The translations under genes and the position numbers were made by a program. Below are positions 1 through 5,822 of a DNA stretch of 8,348 nucleotides, piece by piece; position 1 is the stretch's first letter; each line of letters opens with the position of its first letter. Location of the stretch: contig JBLRWQ010000099.1 in NCBI GenBank assembly GCA_047921175.1, positions 1 to 8,348 of the forward strand, given 5' to 3'. Source of the stretch: T1Sed10-7 sp047921175 (GTDB lineage Bacteria > Actinomycetota > Nitriliruptoria > Nitriliruptorales > Nitriliruptoraceae). The notes below the pieces were generated by a model. That model ran no database searches and was not told where the DNA came from. It was given only the letters and a program-made list of their open reading frames with translations.

Positions 1-37
1 GCAGGACACAAAGCGGCCGGGGCCTGACTGATTCGGC

Positions 38-43
38 TAGAAT
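38..43 (+). promoter_or_regulatory. Candidate -10 box of a leaderless pyrF promoter
   Basis: TAGAAT matches the actinobacterial TANNNT -10 pattern and ends 7 bases before the pyrF ATG. The usual -10 to start-point distance would put the transcript start at or next to the A of the ATG. No Shine-Dalgarno sequence lies upstream of the ATG (the preceding bases are CCCCGGC), which agrees with leaderless translation. No convincing -35 box is visible. Confidence 0.4.
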
Positions 44-50
44 CCCCGGC

Positions 51-728
51 ATGACCGCCACGCCGACCGAGATCGCCGCCTTGCGCGCCGCCCTGGCCGA
101 GGCCGAGGCGCTCGCGGCGCGGCTGGTCGGCGAGGTCGGCTGGTTCAAGGTCGGCCTCGAGCTGTTCGCCGCCCACGGGCCGGCGGCCGTCACCGCCATC
201 GCCGCGTACGGCCCGGTCTTCCTCGACGTCAAGCTGCACGACATCCCGACCACCGTGGAGCGGTCCGCGGCCCGCATCGCCGAGCTCGGTGCCCGGCTCG
301 TGACCGTGCACGCCGCTGGGGGGCCGGCGATGGTCGCTGCCGCGGTGCGCGGGCTGGGGGACGCCGCCGAGGTGCTGGCCGTCACCGTGCTCACGTCCAC
401 CTCCGACGCCGAGCTGGCGGCGCTCGGGCAGGAGCCGGCCTCGGTGCAGGTCCCGCGGCTGGCGCGCCTGGCCGTCGAGGCGGGCGCCCCGGGCCTGGTC
501 TGCGCGCCCCGGGACCTGACCGCGGTCCGCCTGGCGGTCGGGACAGCGCCCCGGCTCGTGACCCCCGGCATCCGCCCCGCGACAGCGGGCGTGGACGACC
601 ACGCACGTGCGGCGACCCCGGCGAGCGCGATCGCGGACGGTGCCGACCTGCTGGTGGTCGGGCGGCCGATCACCCGCGCGGAGGACCCGGTCGCCGCGGC
701 CCGGGATCTCGCCGCGAGCTTGCGCTGA
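51..728 (+). CDS. pyrF: Orotidine 5'-phosphate decarboxylase (PyrF), divergent
   Basis: Expected role: decarboxylation of orotidine 5'-phosphate to UMP, the last step of de novo pyrimidine synthesis, in the cytosol. The 225-residue protein is a short TIM barrel of the bacterial type-1 family. Visible landmarks are FKVGLELF at 32-39 (substrate Lys33), the catalytic FLDVKLHDIP block (Asp59, Lys61, Asp64), TVHAAGG, VTPGIRP, and VVGRPIT with the phosphate-binding Arg205. Two normally conserved positions differ. The first-strand ALD motif reads AALR, so the ribose-contacting Asp is Arg12 or absent. The usual DDQ-x-R motif reads DDHAR (His184). The ATG start is chosen because it puts the barrel landmarks at normal spacing; the frame upstream stays open but holds no better motif. 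The gene sits 74 bp before hisD on the same strand. Family membership is secure; full activity is an inference. Confidence 0.85.
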   Translation: MTATPTEIAALRAALAEAEALAARLVGEVGWFKVGLELFAAHGPAAVTAIAAYGPVFLDVKLHDIPTTVERSAARIAELGARLVTVHAAGGPAMVAAAVRGLGDAAEVLAVTVLTSTSDAELAALGQEPASVQVPRLARLAVEAGAPGLVCAPRDLTAVRLAVGTAPRLVTPGIRPATAGVDDHARAATPASAIADGADLLVVGRPITRAEDPVAAARDLAASLR

Positions 729-731
729 CAC

Positions 732-751
732 GGCCGAACCTGCCCTCGGCC
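732..751 (+). terminator. Weak hairpin after pyrF
   Basis: A perfect 6-bp inverted repeat, GGCCGA and TCGGCC, with an 8-base loop starts 3 bases after the pyrF stop codon. No T-tract follows, so it is at best a weak or Rho-assisted terminator, or a 3'-end stabiliser. It would separate pyrF from hisD. Such short GC stems also arise by chance in DNA this GC-rich. Confidence 0.25.
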
Positions 752-767
752 CCGAACGGAGCATCGG

Positions 768-773
768 TACCCT
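768..773 (+). promoter_or_regulatory. Candidate -10 box for hisD
   Basis: TACCCT fits TANNNT and lies 29 bases upstream of the hisD ATG, leaving room for a short leader that includes the strong ribosome binding site. No recognisable -35 hexamer is present at 16-18 bases upstream, so the call rests on the -10 and its geometry only. Confidence 0.3.
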
Positions 774-787
774 GGCGTCGTCCTCCC

Positions 788-795
788 GGAAGGAG
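788..795 (+). promoter_or_regulatory. Strong Shine-Dalgarno of hisD
   Basis: GGAAGGAG lies 7 bases before the ATG at 803. It fixes the hisD start and is the best ribosome binding site in the first half of the cluster. The downstream hisC start has none and appears to depend on translational coupling. Confidence 0.7.
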
Positions 796-802
796 CTGCG
801 GC

Positions 803-2152
803 ATGCCCCGCCTGAGCGTGCTCGACCTGCGTGGTGACCACAGCGACCCGCGCGATCGGCTGCCCCGGCCGCGCGTCGACCTCGCCGTCGCCCGCGAGGG
901 CGTGGACACCACGATCCACGCCGTCCGCGCCGAGGGTGATGCGGCCCTGCGGCGGTTCACCGCGACCTTCGACCACCTCGACCTCGGTCCGGACGACCCG
1001 CTGGTGGTCCCGGACGCGGTGCTCGACGCCGCCGTCGCGCAGCTGACGCCGGAGCTGCGGGCCGCCATCGAACGGGCCATCGACCACCTGCGCTGGTTCC
1101 ACGAGCGGGCCATGCCGCAGCCGTGGGAGGACGTGCGCGACGGTGCCCGCATGGGGGTCTGGTTCAACCCGATCCAGCGCGCGGGCCTGTACGCCCCCGG
1201 CGGGAAGGCCCCGCTGCCGTCCTCGGTGCTGATGGGGGCGGTCCCCGCCCGGATCGCCGGGGTCGAGGAGATCGTGCTGTGCACGCCGCCCACCGGCCGG
1301 GACACCGGCGGGCAGCCCACCGGCTGGCCCGACGCCACGATCCTGGCCGCCGCCCGGCTCGCCGACGTCGACACCGTGATCCGGGTCGGCGGGGCCCAGG
1401 CCGTCGCCGCCATGGCCTACGGCACCGACAGCGTCCCGCGCTGCGACAAGGTCGTCGGCCCCGGCAACCTCTACGTCTCCCTCGCCAAGCAGCAGCTGGT
1501 CGCCGAGGGCCGCATCGGCAGCGACGGCTACGCCGGGCCGACCGAGGTCGCGATCGTGGCCGACCACACCGCGAACCCCCGCCACGTCGCCGCGGACCTG
1601 ATCGGCCAGGCCGAGCACGACGAGCTCGTCACCTCGCTGCTCATCACCCCGGACCTGGAGCTGGTGGCGGCGGTCGAGGTGGCGCTCGAGGAGGAGCTGC
1701 CCCACGTCCGCCACCACGCCCGGATCACCACCGCGCTCGACCAGCAGGGGACCGTGGCGCTGGTCGATGACCTGGACCACGCGGTGGAGGTGGCCGAGGC
1801 CTACGCGGCCGAGCACCTCGAGATCCACACCGAGGAGGCCGCCAAGCTGGCCGAGCGGATCCGCTACGCCGGAACGACCTTCATCGGCGCCGCCACCCCG
1901 GTCAGCCTCGGCGACTACGCCGTCGGCCCGAACCACACCCTGCCGACCTCCGGGACGGCCCGGTTCGCCGGCGGGTTGACCACCTCGTCGTTCCTGGTAC
2001 CCGTCAACTACCTCGAGGTCGACGACGAGGCCCTGGCGGCGCTCGCGCCCGACGTGAAGGCGCTGGCCTACGCCGAGGACCTGCCGGCCCACTGGCGGGC
2101 CGTCGAGGTCCGCTTCGACGATCGGCCGCCGTCGGCCCCGACCGCACCGTGA
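803..2152 (+). CDS. hisD: Histidinol dehydrogenase (HisD)
   Basis: This zinc enzyme oxidises L-histidinol to L-histidine in two NAD+-dependent steps, ending the histidine pathway in the cytosol. The length of 449 residues is normal for the family. The order of motifs is typical: RAGLYAPGG near 130, GGAQAVAAMAYGT, GPGNLYV, AGPTEVAIVAD, then QAEHDE. Expected zinc ligands are Gln269, His272, Asp371 and His430, and the catalytic Glu-His pair is Glu337/His338, all at the spacing seen in the E. coli enzyme. The usual GIDM stretch before AGP reads GSDGY, a modest deviation. The start ATG is supported by GGAAGGAG 7 bases upstream. The stop codon overlaps the GTG of hisC in a GTGA tetranucleotide, so the two are almost certainly co-translated. 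All key residues are present, so activity is likely. Confidence 0.97.
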   Translation: MPRLSVLDLRGDHSDPRDRLPRPRVDLAVAREGVDTTIHAVRAEGDAALRRFTATFDHLDLGPDDPLVVPDAVLDAAVAQLTPELRAAIERAIDHLRWFHERAMPQPWEDVRDGARMGVWFNPIQRAGLYAPGGKAPLPSSVLMGAVPARIAGVEEIVLCTPPTGRDTGGQPTGWPDATILAAARLADVDTVIRVGGAQAVAAMAYGTDSVPRCDKVVGPGNLYVSLAKQQLVAEGRIGSDGYAGPTEVAIVADHTANPRHVAADLIGQAEHDELVTSLLITPDLELVAAVEVALEEELPHVRHHARITTALDQQGTVALVDDLDHAVEVAEAYAAEHLEIHTEEAAKLAERIRYAGTTFIGAATPVSLGDYAVGPNHTLPTSGTARFAGGLTTSSFLVPVNYLEVDDEALAALAPDVKALAYAEDLPAHWRAVEVRFDDRPPSAPTAP

Positions 2153-3270
2153 CCGTCGCCGAGCCCACGGCGGGCACGGCCCGGGCAGGCAGCGCCGGCC
2201 GCGTACCCGTCCGCGCCGACCTCGCGGACGTCGTGCCCTACGGCGCGCCGCAGCTCGACGTGCCGGTGCGGCTCAACACCAACGAGACCGCCGAGCCACC
2301 GCCCGCCGGCTACCTCGAGGCGGTCGCCGAGCGGCTGCAGCACCTCGACCTCAACCGCTACCCGGATCGCGAGCACACCGCGCTGCGCGTGGCGCTCGCA
2401 CGCCGGCACGGGGCCGAGCCGGCCCAGGTCTGGGCCGCGAACGGCTCCAACGAGGTCCTCCTCCAGCTGCTGCAGGCCTACGGCGGCCCGGACCGCACGG
2501 CCCTGTCGGTCCGCCCCGGCTACTCGATGTACCCCGAGCTGTGTCGCACGACCCTCACGCACCACGTCCAGGTCGACCTCGACGAGCGCTTCCGGCTGAC
2601 GCCCGCGGTCGCGGCCGACGCCGTCGCCGAGCACGACCCGGACCTGGTCCTGCTGCCGTCCCCGAACAACCCGGTCGGCACCCCGGTCGACCACGCGGCC
2701 ATCCGGGCCCTGCACGAGGGCTCGCGGGCGCTGGTCGTGGTCGACGAGGCCTACGTGGAGTTCGCCGACGCGGAGGCGTCGGTGGTCGCGCTGCTGGCCG
2801 AGCTGGAGCGCCTGGTGGTGGTCCGGACCTTCTCGAAGGCGTTCCGGCTCGCGGGGCTGCGGCTCGGTTACCTCCTCGGTCCGTCCTGGGTGGTCGACGA
2901 CGTCCAGCGGGTCCGGCTGCCGTACCACCTCGACGCGCTCACCCAGGTCGCCGGGCTGGTGGCGCTCGAGCAGGAGCCCCGGTTCCTCGAGCACCGCGGC
3001 CGGGTCGCGGTCGAGCGTGAGCGGCTGCGGGCGGCTCTGTCGGCACGCGGGGACGTGGAGGTCTTCGACTCCGCCGCGAACTTCCTGCTCCTGCGCACCG
3101 CCCACGACGACCTCTTCGCCGCCCTGCTGGCCCACGGCGTGCTGGTCCGGGACTTCTCGCGCCTGCCCCGCCTCGAGGGCTGCGTGCGGGTGACGGTCGG
3201 GACCGAGACGGAGAACGATGCGTTCCTCGCCGCGCTCGCGGCGGTGCTGGATCGCGCCGGTTCGCCCTGA
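2149..3270 (+). CDS. hisC: Histidinol-phosphate aminotransferase (HisC)
   Basis: PLP-dependent class I/II aminotransferase that converts imidazole-acetol phosphate and glutamate to L-histidinol phosphate, supplying the step before the phosphatase and HisD. The 373-residue protein begins with about 20 poorly conserved Ala/Gly-rich residues. It then has RLNTNETAEPPP, the NRYPD motif, ANGSNEVL, the PLP-contacting SPNNPVGT, VVDEAYVEF, and the Schiff-base lysine in TFSKAFRLAG (Lys230), with a C-terminal arginine in CVRVTVGT. The GTG start overlaps the hisD stop by four bases (GTGA), and no Shine-Dalgarno precedes it, which suggests translational coupling. Related aminotransferases can accept other imidazole or aromatic substrates, but the position inside the histidine cluster makes HisC the clear choice. 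Confidence 0.95.
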   Translation: MTVAEPTAGTARAGSAGRVPVRADLADVVPYGAPQLDVPVRLNTNETAEPPPAGYLEAVAERLQHLDLNRYPDREHTALRVALARRHGAEPAQVWAANGSNEVLLQLLQAYGGPDRTALSVRPGYSMYPELCRTTLTHHVQVDLDERFRLTPAVAADAVAEHDPDLVLLPSPNNPVGTPVDHAAIRALHEGSRALVVVDEAYVEFADAEASVVALLAELERLVVVRTFSKAFRLAGLRLGYLLGPSWVVDDVQRVRLPYHLDALTQVAGLVALEQEPRFLEHRGRVAVERERLRAALSARGDVEVFDSAANFLLLRTAHDDLFAALLAHGVLVRDFSRLPRLEGCVRVTVGTETENDAFLAALAAVLDRAGSP

Positions 3271-3290
3271 CCGGTCCGACCCGGTAGAAC
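3270..3290 (+). promoter_or_regulatory. Small hairpin and possible -10 box between hisC and hisB
   Basis: The 66-bp hisC-hisB gap is the longest break within hisDCBH. It opens with a 5-bp inverted repeat, ACCGG at 3270-3274 and CCGGT at 3281-3285, with a 6-base loop. This overlaps TAGAAC at 3285-3290, which resembles a -10 box (TANNNT with the last base wrong). It may mark an internal promoter or a transcript-processing site. The evidence is weak. Confidence 0.2.
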
Positions 3291-3336
3291 CCCTCCCACG
3301 ACCCCGTGTCGCCCCCGCCCGCCCGAAGGACCCACC

Positions 3337-3927
3337 GTGAGCACCCGCACCGCGCAGGTCGAGCGGACCACCCGCGAGACCACCATCACCGTCGCTCTCG
3401 ATCTCGACGGCACCGGGACCAGCGACGTCGCCACCGGCGTCCCCTTCTTCGACCACATGCTCGACCAGCTCGGCCGCCACGGCCGCCTGGACCTCGCGAT
3501 CCGGGCCGAGGGCGACCTGGAGATCGATGCGCACCACACCGTCGAGGACGTCGGGATCGCGCTCGGGCAGGCGCTCGCCGAGGCCTGGGGCGACCGCACC
3601 GGTGTGGAGCGGTTCGGGGACGCGACCGTGCCGATCGACGAGGCCCTGACCCGGGTCGCGATCGACCTGTCGGGCCGGCCCTACCTCGTGTGGGACTGCG
3701 AGGTCCCGATCCAGGTCATCGGGAGCGACTTCGAGACCAGCCTGGTGAAGCACTTCTTCGAGGCGGTGGTGGCCAACGCGCGCATCACCCTGCACGTCCA
3801 CAACCTGTCCGGGGACAACACCCACCACACCTTCGAGTCGGTGTTCAAGGCCGTGGCGGTGGCGCTGCGCCGCGCCGTGGCCGTGACCGGCACCGGGACC
3901 CCGTCGACCAAGGGCGTCCTGCAGTGA
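3337..3927 (+). CDS. hisB: Imidazoleglycerol-phosphate dehydratase (HisB)
   Basis: Monofunctional manganese-dependent dehydratase that turns imidazole glycerol phosphate into imidazole-acetol phosphate, the HisC substrate. At 196 residues it lacks the N-terminal histidinol-phosphatase domain fused to HisB in enterobacteria, so the phosphatase must be encoded elsewhere. Metal-binding motifs are all visible: FFDHML, the first histidine-rich box DAHHTVEDVG, HFFEAV, and the second box GDNTHHTFES. The GTG start is preceded by GAAGGA at 3325-3330 with a 6-base gap. Its stop overlaps the hisH GTG in a GTGA tetranucleotide. The C-terminus (STKGVLQ) matches the usual end of the family, so the gene is full length. 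Confidence 0.96.
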   Translation: MSTRTAQVERTTRETTITVALDLDGTGTSDVATGVPFFDHMLDQLGRHGRLDLAIRAEGDLEIDAHHTVEDVGIALGQALAEAWGDRTGVERFGDATVPIDEALTRVAIDLSGRPYLVWDCEVPIQVIGSDFETSLVKHFFEAVVANARITLHVHNLSGDNTHHTFESVFKAVAVALRRAVAVTGTGTPSTKGVLQ

Positions 3928-4556
3928 CCGCCCGGCCGGTCGCCATCCTGGACTACGAGGCGGGCAACGTCCGCTCCGCCAAGCGCGGGTTCGACGCCGC
4001 CGGTGGCGCGGCCCGGATCGTGCGCTCGGCGGAGGAGGTGCGCGAGGAGGACGTGCTCGTCATCCCGGGCGTCGGGAACTTCGACAGCTGCATCACCGAG
4101 CTGCGCCGCTCGGGGCTCGAGGAGGTGATCCGCAGCGCGATCGTCGAGCAGCGGCCGGTGTTCGGCATCTGCATCGGCATGCAGCTGCTCTACGCCGGCT
4201 CGTCCGAGGGGCGTGAGCCGGGGCTCGGGCTGCTGCCCGGCACGGTGGAACGCTTCCCCGACACCGCCGTGGTGCCCCACATCGGCTGGGACGTGGTGCG
4301 GGCTGCCGCCGGGACGCAGGCAGACCCGCTCCTGGCGGGCGTCGACGGCGAGCGGCTGTACTTCGTCCACTCCTACTACGCGGTCCCGACCGATCGCACC
4401 CACGTGGTCGCACGCACCACCTACGGCGGGGTGGCGTTCCCGTGCATCGTGCGTGAGGGCAGCGTGGTCGGGACGCAGTTCCACCCGGAGAAGTCGGGGG
4501 CCGTCGGGGCGCTGCTGCTGCGCAACTGGCTCGCGAGCCTGGAGGAGACCGGCTGA
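3924..4556 (+). CDS. hisH: Imidazole glycerol phosphate synthase, glutaminase subunit (HisH)
   Basis: Class I glutamine amidotransferase that releases ammonia from glutamine and passes it through HisF to make imidazole glycerol phosphate and AICAR. Reading from the GTG at 3924 gives 210 residues, a typical length. Landmarks are LDYEAGN at the N-terminus, PGVGNF forming the oxyanion side, the nucleophile elbow GICIGMQLL with Cys83, VPHIGW, YFVHSYY, and TQFHPEKSG giving His187 and Glu189 of the triad. The open frame extends further upstream, but that part is only hisB read in another frame. The GTGA overlap with hisB and the precise N-terminal motif fix the start. hisF, the synthase partner, is about 2 kb downstream beyond the reverse-strand ABC gene, so the two subunits are probably made from different transcripts. 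Confidence 0.95.
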   Translation: MTARPVAILDYEAGNVRSAKRGFDAAGGAARIVRSAEEVREEDVLVIPGVGNFDSCITELRRSGLEEVIRSAIVEQRPVFGICIGMQLLYAGSSEGREPGLGLLPGTVERFPDTAVVPHIGWDVVRAAAGTQADPLLAGVDGERLYFVHSYYAVPTDRTHVVARTTYGGVAFPCIVREGSVVGTQFHPEKSGAVGALLLRNWLASLEETG

Positions 4557-4576
4557 CACCGGACGGGCCGGCTGAC
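4549..4576 (+). repeat. 9-bp direct repeat at the hisH end
   Basis: CCGGCTGAC occurs at 4549-4557, where it contains the hisH stop codon, and again at 4568-4576, 19 bases later. It occupies most of the 38-bp convergent gap between hisH and the ABC ATPase gene. No strong hairpin or T-tract is visible in this gap. The repeat could be a trace of a small duplication or chance. Confidence 0.35.
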
Positions 4577-4594
4577 CGCGCGCCACCCGCACCG

Positions 4595-5704
4595 TCACGC
4601 GCCGTGGACCACCGCCGCGCCGTGCTCGTCGAAGACGTGGATCCGGTTGCGGGGCACGGTCAGCTCCAGCAGCGACCCGACCGGCGGGACCGGGCGGTCG
4701 ATCATCGCGACCAGCTCCTGGTCCGGGGCGTCGCGCGGGCCGATCGCGACCTCCACCTCGCTGCCGAGGAACGCGGTACGCCGCACGACCTCCTCGACGC
4801 GGACGTCGGCGACCGGTCCCGCCCGTTCGGCGTCCCGTGGCCGTCCGAGGTCCTGCGGCCGGATGCCGACCGTGCAGGGCCGGCCCGCCAGTGCCGCCAC
4901 CTCCGGTGGGGGCTGCTCGAGGCGGACGGGGCCCGCGACGATGCGGGTATGCCCGGCGATGCGCTCGACGTGGCCGGCGAGGAGGTTCATCGGTGGTGAG
5001 CCCAGGAACCCCGCCACGAAGGTGGTGGCCGGCCGCGCGAGCAGCTCCAGCGGCGGCCCGTCCTGGATGATCATGCCGTCTCGCAGCACGACGCAGCGCT
5101 CGGCCAGCAGCAGCGCGATCTCCTGGTCGTTGGTGGCGGCCAGCAGGGTGACGCGGTAGCCCTCCTGGAGGCGGAGCAGCTCGCGCAGCAGCGCGTGGCG
5201 GCGGCTCGCGTCGGTGTTGGCGAAGGGTTCGTCGAGCAGCAGCACCCCGCCGCGGCGCACCAGCGCCCGGGCCATCGCGACGTCGTGCTGCTCGCCCGTC
5301 GACAGCTGGGTCGGCCGTCGTCTCAGGAAGCGCCTGAGCGAGAAGGCCCGCACCTCGGCCTCCACCCGCTGGGAGCGCTCCGGCTCCTCGATACCCCGGA
5401 TGGTGAGCGGGAAGGCCACGTTGTGCTCGACGTCGAGGTGCCGGAGCAGCGCCGCCTCCTGGGTCACCATCGACACCTCCCGGTCCCGGGTGGCGACCTC
5501 GGCGACGTCCCGGCCGGCGAGCAGCACCGCGCCGGTCGCGGGCGTGTCGAGGCCGGCGACGACCCGAAGCAGGGTGGTCTTGCCCGCGCCGGACGGGCCG
5601 AGCACGGCGACGCGCTGGCCGTCGGGCACCTCCAGGTCCGTGGGGTGCAGGACCTCGGTGCCGCCCTTGACGACGGAGACCGCGACGAGCCGGACGCTGC
5701 TCAC
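4595..5704 (-). CDS. Orphan MalK/UgpC-like ABC transporter ATP-binding protein, degenerate
   Basis: The protein has 369 residues: an ABC ATPase domain (about 1-235) plus a C-terminal TOBE/regulatory region of the MalK-UgpC-PotA type, recognisable by FVAGFLGSPPMNLL and VGIRPQDL. Walker A is GPSGAGKTT (36-44), the Q-loop Gln is 82, and Walker B VLLLDEP gives Asp158 and the catalytic Glu159. Departures from the family are marked. The signature LSGGQQQR reads LSTGEQHD (134-141), and the H-loop reads ATND, so the switch histidine is Asn192. By family it would power import of a sugar, polyol or polyamine at the inner face of the membrane. No permease or binding-protein gene is adjacent, so it would have to serve a distant transporter or do something else. 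The GTG start at 5704 has GGAGG 5 bases upstream; an in-frame extension to 5830 is low-complexity and unlikely. It runs convergent to hisH and divergent from hisA. Confidence 0.9.
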   Translation of the reverse strand: MSSVRLVAVSVVKGGTEVLHPTDLEVPDGQRVAVLGPSGAGKTTLLRVVAGLDTPATGAVLLAGRDVAEVATRDREVSMVTQEAALLRHLDVEHNVAFPLTIRGIEEPERSQRVEAEVRAFSLRRFLRRRPTQLSTGEQHDVAMARALVRRGGVLLLDEPFANTDASRRHALLRELLRLQEGYRVTLLAATNDQEIALLLAERCVVLRDGMIIQDGPPLELLARPATTFVAGFLGSPPMNLLAGHVERIAGHTRIVAGPVRLEQPPPEVAALAGRPCTVGIRPQDLGRPRDAERAGPVADVRVEEVVRRTAFLGSEVEVAIGPRDAPDQELVAMIDRPVPPVGSLLELTVPRNRIHVFDEHGAAVVHGA

Positions 5705-5707
5705 GGG

Positions 5708-5715
5708 CTCCTCCC
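5708..5715 (-). promoter_or_regulatory. Shine-Dalgarno fixing the ABC ATPase start
   Basis: Read on the minus strand, GGGAGGAG precedes the GTG at 5704, with the GGAGG core 5 bases away. It decides in favour of this start over an upstream in-frame start at 5830, whose extra 42 residues are Pro/Arg-rich and unlike any ABC N-terminus. Confidence 0.65.
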
Positions 5716-5730
5716 GGGACGGCGGGCCGG

Positions 5731-5741
5731 TAGCGTGCCAC
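5731..5741 (+). repeat. TANNNTGCCAC element, copy 1
   Basis: TAGCGTGCCAC in the ABC/hisA divergent region shares the form TANNNTGCCAC with TACGCTGCCAC at 5786-5796, 55 bases downstream. The variable middle is GCG in one copy and CGC in the other. It may be a second -10 box or half of an operator. No -35 is evident for this copy on the plus strand. Confidence 0.3.
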
Positions 5742-5763
5742 CTCGGTGCACGAGCTGGTGGTC

Positions 5764-5791
5764 CTGACCGCCGGGCCGGGGGGCGTACGCT
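5764..5791 (+). promoter_or_regulatory. Candidate hisA-hisF promoter
   Basis: CTGACC at 5764-5769 (compare TTGACA), a 16-base spacer and TACGCT at 5786-5791 make the best -35/-10 pair in the window. Transcription would start near 5798, giving a leader of about 25 bases that includes the GAGG at 5812-5815, 7 bases before the hisA GTG. A promoter here is expected, because the opposite-strand ABC gene cuts hisA-hisF off from hisDCBH. Confidence 0.4.
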
Positions 5792-5822
5792 GCCACGATC
5801 CTGCTCCCCTTGAGGTCGCCCC

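Noticed and set aside
729..802. Histidine attenuator or T-box leader before hisD
   Set aside because: Only 74 bp, with no run of histidine codons, no T-box-like conserved sequence and no terminator/antiterminator pair; just a small 6-bp hairpin.
2068..3828. Long open frame on the minus strand (586 codons) antisense to hisC and hisB
   Set aside because: It is a codon-position shadow of high-GC genes: the translation is His/Arg/Gly-rich and low in complexity, it spans two well-supported genes and their gap, and it shows no recognisable domain.
3306..3923. Possible extended HisH starting at 3306
   Set aside because: The upstream part is hisB read out of frame and is Arg/Pro-rich; HisH begins with VAILDYEAGN just after the GTG at 3924.
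4577..4602. Terminator hairpin between hisH and the ABC gene (GCGCG/CGCGC)
   Set aside because: Only 5 bp with a 15-base loop and no T-tract; alternating GC pairs like this are expected by chance here.
4595..5704. Mobile element origin of the ABC gene
   Set aside because: No terminal inverted repeats, target duplications, transposase or integrase remnants were seen at its borders, and its composition resembles the flanking genes.
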